Assembly: GCA_033964015.1 (NCBI GenBank)
Contig: CM066912.1
Span: 29,350,532-29,414,531, forward strand
From: Scolanthus callimorphus
Lineage: Eukaryota; Cnidaria; Anthozoa; Actiniaria; Edwardsiidae
Reading direction: 5' to 3'
DNA length: 64,000 nucleotides
The notes beneath the pieces were generated by a model. That model saw only the letters and a program-made list of their open reading frames with translations. It searched no databases and was not told the origin of the DNA. Shown piece after piece: positions 61,701-64,000 of this stretch. The stretch's first letter is position 1. Each line of letters opens with the position of its first letter. The position numbers were made by a program, and so were the translations under genes.

Positions 61701-63682
61701 ATCGATGACGTCATCAATGCTTGAAAAATGAATATCTCATGAAAGGAAGACTCTAAACCAACCAAACTTGGGTAATGCAATCCAGGTCACCAGATGAGCG
61801 AAATGAAGTGGTCACGTGATGTGACGTCATCGATGACGTCATCTATGCTTGAAAAATCAATATCTCGTGAAGGGAAGACTCTAAAGCAACCACACTTGGG
61901 TAGTGTAGTCTAGGTCACCAGATGAGCGAAATGAGGTGGTCACGTGATGTGACGTCATCGATGACGTCATCTATGCTTGAAAAATTAATATCTCGTGAGG
62001 GGAAGACTCTAAAGCAACCATGTAAACCATGTACACATGGGAATCCCTTTCATTCGCACATAAAATTTTATAACCAGGAGCTCCGCTTTTAGCCAGTGGC
62101 TAAATCTATATATCAATGATTCTTTCTCACTTTAAGCCATTTTCAAGTTTCAATTAGCAAACATTCAAACAACTGAGTACAAATTTGTACGCTTCTGTAT
62201 GTATTTCGAGGCTGAGTTTATCTTTGTCGTGGAAAGCGGTGTTCGCTAGTAAATCTTGTATAGGGTAAAACGTCGAAGAAATTGCATGAAAATGCCTGTA
62301 TACGTAAGTATACGCTGAGGCTGGATCCAAAGGCGGATCTGTCAACCAAGGGACCATTGCAGCTTTGTCTTTCGGATGAGGCAATAAACCGAGGTCCCGT
62401 CTCTCAATACACTTCACCAAAGCGGATCATGAGGGACGTTAAAGAACCACTGGGCTTGCTCAGTGACAGAACTCCCTACAATATATGATATGTAACCCCA
62501 CTCATGATTGTAAACTGCACTGTAAAACTGCAGTCCAGATCTTGTAAAGCAACGTGTAAAGCACTTAGAGCCTATGGAATCAAGCGCTATATAAGCACAT
62601 ACATTTATTTATTTTTATTTAATCTTCAGTCTTATTTGTCTGATTATTAAACTTCAGGTGGCTATGGTCTTGATCAGGAAACAGAGAGAACAGAGAGAAC
62701 GGTTAGTTGCTACCTTTTCTCAGACTTTATTGTACTAGCAGAAACATTTATCTTTCCAAACACCACACGAAATACCGCAGTCGTTTGAAATTTGCTCTAT
62801 TTGTTCATTAATCTAGTCCACCTCGGAAGACACGCGGCAAAATAGCCTCGCCAACTTTATGATGGCAATCCACAACACCTCCGTGCGTGCTAAAGAAGTC
62901 CTACACAATTTCCGTCGTCGTACCATTGACGCGGGTACCCTGCTGCAAGCACCAGACGAGGGGAGTCAGGGACAAGCAGAGGAAGGCGAGCAAGGGCTGA
63001 TAGAGGCCACCCAGGGTGAGGAGGATGGAGAAGGAAACACTCACAACGAGGATGAGGAGGATTATGGTGTGGGCGAGATGGAATCTACATCTGAGAGAAT
63101 TGAACAAAGGTATGATACCCCTTCCAGGGCCGGTTAGTAAGATTGTAGGCTGCTGGAAACGGGATCCCGGTATATAAACACAACACAAGATTTTATCAGG
63201 ATTGCGGTCGTGGCGCAAGCCATCACGGCAAACGGGCCAGACAGCTTGTTATAATTGCCTAGCCATGATGGTTTGCCTCAGTGTAAACTGGGCCAAGTTT
63301 GGGTCCGGAGTTCGAGCCGATTTCAGATGAGTGTCGAAAACTAAACGCAATACAAAACCACTAGCCAATCAGGAGTGGAAACCATTCAACAACAAACCAA
63401 TCAGGAGTCGAAGTAAGTCAGACTCCTCTCGACCAATACAAACTCTGACTTAACGCATGTCAGGTTTACTTTCGACTCTATCACTCACTCACATATGTTC
63501 TGTCACTCACTCACAAGCAATGACTATTTTTTCCTTACAGGCCGAAAAGGCGTAGTCTGTGTACACGTGTATGCCTGACTATGTTCCGTTTTACCATCGC
63601 CATGGTCCTTCTGGTTTTCATCTTCCTTGGTTGCGTGGCGTATCTTAACGAGTTCACTGCCTACAAGATTCACCGTGATCAG
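28022..63682 (+). CDS. IRAG2: IRAG/KASH5-family membrane coiled-coil protein, 39 visible coding exons, last exon outside window
   Basis: The IRAG1/IRAG2 (MRVI1/LRMP) family are ER or nuclear-envelope tail-anchored coiled-coil proteins; KASH5 is a dynein-binding relative. Exons: 28022-28033, 28240-28422, 32029-32153, 34629-34671, 35139-35210, 35595-35685, 36058-36128, 37840-37904, 39206-39258, 39710-39760, 40151-40228, 41185-41238, 41510-41572, 42497-42561, 43386-43503, 44571-44753, 45346-45441, 46596-46684, 46809-46846, 48229-48316, 48674-48793, 49187-49226, 50593-50639, 51016-51056, 51632-51714, 52346-52450, 52842-52937, 53446-53739, 55425-55615, 56143-56170, 56724-56795, 57863-57931, 58544-58582, 59388-59483, 60024-60121, 60909-60985, 62658-62701, 62817-63109, 63541-63682. 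An EF-hand-like module (CDVDESGKVPVSRL, about residues 34-47, then LDPDGKDV) precedes SSESVEGIGGESP and long coiled coils. IRAG-like blocks follow at about 895-1019 (FNTDQMTLAKRLEIQ; CQRVSTLAQQHGSV; GLEVMICHAENV), then an acidic stretch and a membrane helix (FTIAMVLLVFIFLGCVAYL). Phases agree except at exons 3 and 5-6, each short by one base. Confidence 0.88.
28423..29590 (+). other. Start of intron 2, very A/T-rich, no element recognised
   Basis: This is the first third of the 3.6-kb intron between exons 2 and 3. I see no exon, RNA gene or clear repeat; the region around 29100-29420 is extremely A/T-rich. Confidence 0.5.
29594..30130. mobile_element. TIR element with repeated CTCTCGTAAGCGACCA blocks
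   Basis: TACAGTCGAAGCTCTCGTAA at the left is mirrored by a right end finishing gagagcttcaactgta. The block CTCTCGTAAGCGACCA occurs at least six times inside, in both orientations. It is an intronic, non-coding element with TA at the edges. Confidence 0.85.
30131..31220 (+). other. Middle of intron 2, no element recognised
   Basis: Sequence between two TIR elements shows no exon or RNA gene. A short palindrome TGTAGCCCACGCGGGCTACA lies at 30592. The rest is A/T-rich and unremarkable. Confidence 0.45.
31222..31349. mobile_element. Short copy of the TAGAGCGGTTTTCACATGAC MITE family
   Basis: The left terminus is shared with the full copies at 47697-47952 and 58897-59155. The right end reads cgacagtcatgtaaaatcca. 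The interior is shorter, so this is an internally deleted or diverged member. Confidence 0.75.
32528..32750. repeat. Foldback element, family also at 5340-5530 and 38948-39130
   Basis: CATCCATCCATGAAGTGTGAC at the left (shown here as its family signature) is mirrored at 32730-32750. The inner arms carry diverged forms of the GTGCACGTTTGAAACGTAAA block. It lies in intron 3. Confidence 0.78.
33543..34083. mobile_element. Foldback element (about 540 bp, arms of about 260 bp)
   Basis: AATGTTGTCCTGTCTTTTCT at the left is mirrored at the right end. The arms run through TTTTTAGCCTTTTTAAATGG, GTTATGAACTTCTGAAGTTT and GTAGTCGTGGCCGCCATCTTG-type sequence to a centre at about 33805. Overlapping open stretches on both strands are palindrome artefacts. 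Confidence 0.88.
34182..34500. repeat. Third full copy of the CAATAAAAGTACTTTCCGCG foldback unit
   Basis: It is nearly identical to the two tandem units at 23.06-23.69 kb, 11 kb away in intergenic DNA, with small deletions. It lies in intron 3, just upstream of exon 34629-34671. Confidence 0.88.
34743..34776. repeat. Poly-C run, 34 bases
   Basis: The longest homopolymer in the window, in intron 4. The complementary strand would be 34 G, capable of quadruplex formation. Confidence 0.92.
35790..35950. repeat. TIR element of the GAGCCTCCCCCGCGAGG family, diverged copy
   Basis: GTTGGGGAGGCTC at the left and AGAGCCTCCTCGCAAGG at the right flank a shared interior (CATGCGCGAGATTTGAGAAG, then AAAATCAGCCAATCAGC). 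It lies in intron 6. Confidence 0.68.
36275..37366. mobile_element. TIR element rich in ACTTGTCGCGCAAC, copy 2, interrupted by an insertion
   Basis: The left part (atacgaggcaaaaatccctc, then CTTGTCGCGCAACATTG) ends near 36320. The remaining motifs resume from about 36965 to a right end reading gtgccttgtattgccccgg. The roughly 640-bp interruption is the homopurine satellite block with inverted flanks (aaaaataagtagccag at 36377 and its inverse at about 36877). Confidence 0.75.
36483..36871. repeat. (GGAAA)n satellite in a 389-nt homopurine tract
   Basis: More than 60 GGAAA units occupy intron 7, with A/G-only flanks making 389 uninterrupted purines on the + strand. The open frame through it (Lys-Glu-Arg-Lys-Gly repeats) is an artefact of the repeat. 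Pure homopurine tracts with mirror symmetry can form triplex DNA. Confidence 0.95.
37492..37815 (+). mobile_element. L2-type retroposon 3' end or SINE, copy 1
   Basis: It contains AACCGTAGGTCCCGTCTCTC, AGGGACGTTAAAGAACCACG and an end with TAAAGCGCTTTGAG then AAGCGCTATATAAGCAC, followed by simple TTTAC repeats. This is the typical 3' tail of L2-clade LINEs and the SINEs that borrow it. It lies just before the acceptor of exon 37840-37904. A second copy is at 62310-62628. Confidence 0.75.
37912..38698. mobile_element. TIR element (787 bp) with an internal direct duplication
   Basis: TAAAGCCTGGTGCACACTTG at the left is approximately mirrored at the right (ctagtgtgcaccgggctta). A block of about 230 bp beginning GCATCCAGGCAGCCTTCGTG (about 38027) is repeated almost exactly from about 38340. 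The element starts 8 bases after the donor of exon 37840-37904. A partial relative is at 4716-4862. Confidence 0.82.
38948..39130. repeat. Foldback element, most complete copy of its family
   Basis: CGTAGGTTTACGTTTCAAAC, GTGCACGTTTTGTCGAGAAG and CGTGTTTCTCGCTCGCTGAT are mirrored on the right arm. The loop holds gctgtttttgaccgtta. It lies in intron 8, about 75 bases before exon 39206-39258. Confidence 0.85.
41774..42200. repeat. Cluster of the GAGCCTCCCCCGCGAGG TIR family
   Basis: Several ends and inner blocks (TCGCGGGGGAGGCTCTGGTG at 41807; CAGAGCCTCCCCCGCGAGGA near 42093; AATCAGCCAATC and its inverse) alternate in both orientations. This suggests two or three nested or tandem copies in intron 13. 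Open stretches on both strands here are shadows of the repeat. Confidence 0.78.
43586..43866. repeat. Foldback element (about 280 bp)
   Basis: GTATGCATTGCTACGCGACC with TCAAAATTCA is mirrored by tgaattttgaggtcgc and aatgcatacagta at the right. It lies in intron 15, after the acceptor-proximal exon 43386-43503. A run of GACGCAAGCGCAAG motifs follows at 43868-43950. Confidence 0.75.
45928..46138. repeat. 70-bp tandem repeat, three units
   Basis: Units start at 45928, 45998 and 46068, each carrying CAGTCACCTCCCCCATGG, GAGCGTGACTTGACACC and AAGGCGCGTAGGTGAA. The third is 71 bases and slightly diverged. It lies in intron 17. Confidence 0.92.
47049..47300 (-). repeat. 252-bp inverted copy of the intron 23/exon 24 junction, placed in intron 19
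   Basis: Read on the minus strand, this segment reproduces 50784-51035 without a gap, as judged by eye. The source includes the pyrimidine tract, AG acceptor and first 20 bases of exon 24 (GTCACAAAGTGAACTCGACA). In the copy these lie antisense to the gene. No target duplication or TIR is evident, so it looks like a local inverted duplication, not a transposon copy. Confidence 0.9.
47345..47565. repeat. Irregular CCTGTGGAAATT-type repeat
   Basis: The motif cCCTGTRGAAATTYC recurs about six times at irregular spacing. It is non-coding and lies in intron 19, just downstream of the inverted exon copy. Confidence 0.7.
47697..47952. mobile_element. TAGAGCGGTTTTCACATGAC MITE, full copy 1
   Basis: The 256-bp element starts TAGAGCGGTTTTCACATGAC and ends in tcatgtgaaatccgctcta. 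The interior has GCAATTGAGCAATCACTAGC and mirrored CAATTGC/AGCCAAT blocks. It lies in intron 19 and is very similar to the copy at 58897-59155. Confidence 0.9.
48830..48980. repeat. TIR element of the GAGCCTCCCCCGCGAGG family, another copy
   Basis: CTCGCGGCGGAGGCTCTGGT is followed by GATTGGTTGAATTTGAACG and GCATGCGCAGAAA. It lies in intron 21, directly after exon 48674-48793. Confidence 0.7.
49890..50560. repeat. Nested TIR elements with ACACGGTGGC / GAAGATATG blocks
   Basis: CACGGTGGCTTGAAGATATG (49917), its inverse near 50004-50020, and a repeat near 50191 mark at least two elements. A third palindrome (TTTATCTTCTCGTGTTC, 50432, mirrored near 50500) follows. Related cores occur at 20620-20735. 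All lie in intron 22 and are non-coding. Confidence 0.72.
51065..51340. repeat. TCCTGGAAA-rich dispersed repeat
   Basis: The motif TCCTGGAAA and near variants occur repeatedly after exon 24. Similar stretches lie at 46285-46400 and 60265-60610, all in introns of this gene. It is non-coding. Confidence 0.7.
51750..51985. repeat. Tandem repeat of about 106 bp, two units plus a partial
   Basis: GTCCGAAACACAGGGAG, AACAGCAGCCTCCA, AATGTGCGGCAATGCACAGG and CATCACCAGGGGTCTCCATC recur in the same order. The repeat starts shortly after exon 51632-51714. The open frame through it is a repeat artefact. Confidence 0.88.
52028..52086. repeat. Strong hairpin
   Basis: AGACTCCTTCGCAG and its exact inverse CTGCGAAGGAGTCT flank a short loop containing a second small palindrome (ACGGTCCGACCGTT). 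It is followed at 52155-52250 by short repeats of GATCCTGTATGAT. Confidence 0.85.
53803..55052. mobile_element. TIR element (about 1.25 kb) with G/C-run termini in intron 28
   Basis: GGGCAATTCCAGAAAATAAA at the left is mirrored exactly at the right end. Inward on both sides come a C or G run and cccacgggcggcat or its inverse. The interior has several GGGGAGGGGGG blocks and a 22-base G run (54945-54966). A lone terminus is at 10976-11032. No transposase is visible. Confidence 0.88.
55628..56060. mobile_element. TIR element (about 430 bp) in intron 29
   Basis: CTAAGGCCTAGGGCATACGT at the left is mirrored by cgacgtatgccctaggcctaa at the right. It begins 13 bases after the donor of exon 55425-55615. 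The interior is non-coding. Confidence 0.82.
56805..57085. mobile_element. MITE of the TA-AAGGCC family, copy 2
   Basis: The left end TAAAGGCCGGTTTACACTTG is mirrored by ctagtgtaaacgggccttta. Its interior matches the copy at 16219-16501. It starts 9 bases after the end of exon 56724-56795 and abuts the next element. Confidence 0.85.
57083..57532. mobile_element. TIR element rich in ACTTGTCGCGCAAC, complete copy
   Basis: TTAAGCCGGGGAAATACAAG at the left is mirrored by cgtatttccccggcttta at the right. The motif CAACTTGTCGCGCAACA and its inverse recur about eight times inside. It shares its left edge with the end of the preceding MITE. Confidence 0.85.
58184..58460. repeat. CTTATCTCGC satellite
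   Basis: Many imperfect units of CTTATCTCGC are arranged in tandem. Two copies of a 60-base block beginning CAGCTCCTAATTGG flank the densest part. It lies in intron 32. Confidence 0.88.
58897..59155. mobile_element. TAGAGCGGTTTTCACATGAC MITE, full copy 2
   Basis: The 259-bp element has the same termini and interior as 47697-47952, with scattered substitutions. It lies in intron 33. Confidence 0.9.
60996..62106. mobile_element. Composite element with AGCGGAGCTCC ends holding a 128-bp satellite
   Basis: AGCGGAGCTCCTGCG at the left lies just after the donor of exon 60909-60985. The right end reads aggagctccgcttttagcca. The same AGCGGAGCTCC/TTAGCCAGTGGCTAA sequence occurs at 63700-63926. Inside lie a CCGTCCGT microsatellite (about 61268-61308) and the satellite at 61438-62020. 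Confidence 0.8.
61427..62020. repeat. 128-bp satellite, each unit with a double-CRE palindrome
   Basis: The palindrome TGACGTCATCGATGACGTCA occurs at 61438, 61566, 61694, 61822 and 61950, exactly 128 bases apart. A diverged version (two mismatches) is at 61116. Each unit also has CACGTGAT just before it, then atgcttgaaaaat, caatatctcgtgaaggga and acttgggtagtgtagtctag. The array lies in intron 36. Confidence 0.95.
62310..62628 (+). mobile_element. L2-type retroposon 3' end or SINE, copy 2
   Basis: GGATGAGGCAATAAACCGAG, GTCCCGTCTCTC, AGGGACGTTAAAGAACCAC and the tail AAGCGCTATATAAGCAC, ending in ATTTATTT repeats, match the copy at 37492-37815 in order. It ends 30 bases before exon 62658-62701. 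Confidence 0.78.
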
Positions 63683-63696
63683 GTAGGATTAATATA

Positions 63697-63930
63697 GACT
63701 TAGCCACTGGCTAAAAGCGGAGCTCCCGGTTACATATTTTTCTGTGTTGGGGTCTTGGTTTACCTGTGTGGGGGCGCGCAGACACGGACGCGCCAACGAT
63801 ACCCAAATGGGAATACCGCTGAACCATGAAAAATGAAGTCGATCGTTATACCTGAGTTCTACTTTGAGCTATTGTATTCTTACTGCGATACATATGGTGC
63901 TCCGCTCTAAGGAGCTCCGCTTTTTTCTCA
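63697..63930. mobile_element. Second AGCGGAGCTCC element, after exon 39
   Basis: It starts TTAGCCACTGGCTAAAAGCG, 17 bases after the donor of exon 63541-63682, and ends gtgctccgctctaaggagctccgc. It has no satellite inside. It shares its ends with 60996-62106. Confidence 0.75.
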
Positions 63931-64000
63931 CACTAAAGCCTCAAAGCGTTTCACAGCACTGGATATTATCAGCTACATCCCTAGAAGGCCTAATTCAAAA

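Noticed and set aside
61427..62020. Regular direct repeats resembling a CRISPR array
   Set aside because: The 128-bp units are tandem with no unique spacers, lie in an intron of an animal gene, and have no cas genes nearby.

Overview
This is nuclear DNA from an intron-rich animal genome, not a prokaryote or organelle. Coding exons are short and bounded by canonical GT/AG junctions. Introns and spacers are full of palindromic (foldback) repeats, terminal-inverted-repeat (TIR) elements, homopolymer runs and satellites. The protein set (UTP20, OGFOD3 and an IRAG/KASH5-family gene), AT-rich introns and dense small TIR elements suggest a non-bilaterian metazoan, probably an anthozoan cnidarian (coral or anemone). 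The species is inference; nothing in the window names it.

Layout, all genes on the + strand. (1) 178-6078: the last nine visible coding exons of UTP20, ending at a clear stop. (2) 8001-9035: an intronless OGFOD3 homologue, a membrane-anchored 2-oxoglutarate/Fe(II) oxygenase, interrupted by three apparent one-base deletions. (3) 9.03-15.0 kb: repeats only, including a 1.8-kb foldback element at 12692-14476. (4) 15032-16221: an intronless gene of about 396 codons, possibly glycosyltransferase-like, with one apparent one-base deletion near its 5' end. (5) 16.2-28.0 kb: no recognisable gene, but TIR elements, tandem foldback units and two more large foldbacks (24.1-25.6 and 25.9-27.4 kb). (6) 28022 to beyond the window end: one long gene with 39 visible coding exons (about 1,200 codons). 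It encodes a protein with an N-terminal EF-hand-like module, long coiled coils, an IRAG1/IRAG2 (MRVI1/LRMP)-type helical region and a C-terminal transmembrane segment. The final exon lies outside.

No operon-like cooperation among the genes is visible; they look like unrelated housekeeping and structural genes. UTP20 acts in the nucleolus in 18S rRNA processing. OGFOD3 is a membrane oxygenase of little-known substrate. The IRAG/KASH5-type protein is expected in the ER or nuclear envelope.

The most notable observations are: an ungapped 252-bp inverted copy of an intron 23/exon 24 boundary placed in intron 19; a 128-bp satellite in intron 36 whose units each carry a 20-bp palindrome of two CRE-type sites; the stop codons of both intronless genes lying exactly at the edge of TIR elements; two foldback elements with matching termini and perfect 9-bp target duplications; a 389-nt homopurine intronic tract; and a recurring pattern of single-base deletions in otherwise good coding sequence, which may be assembly error.
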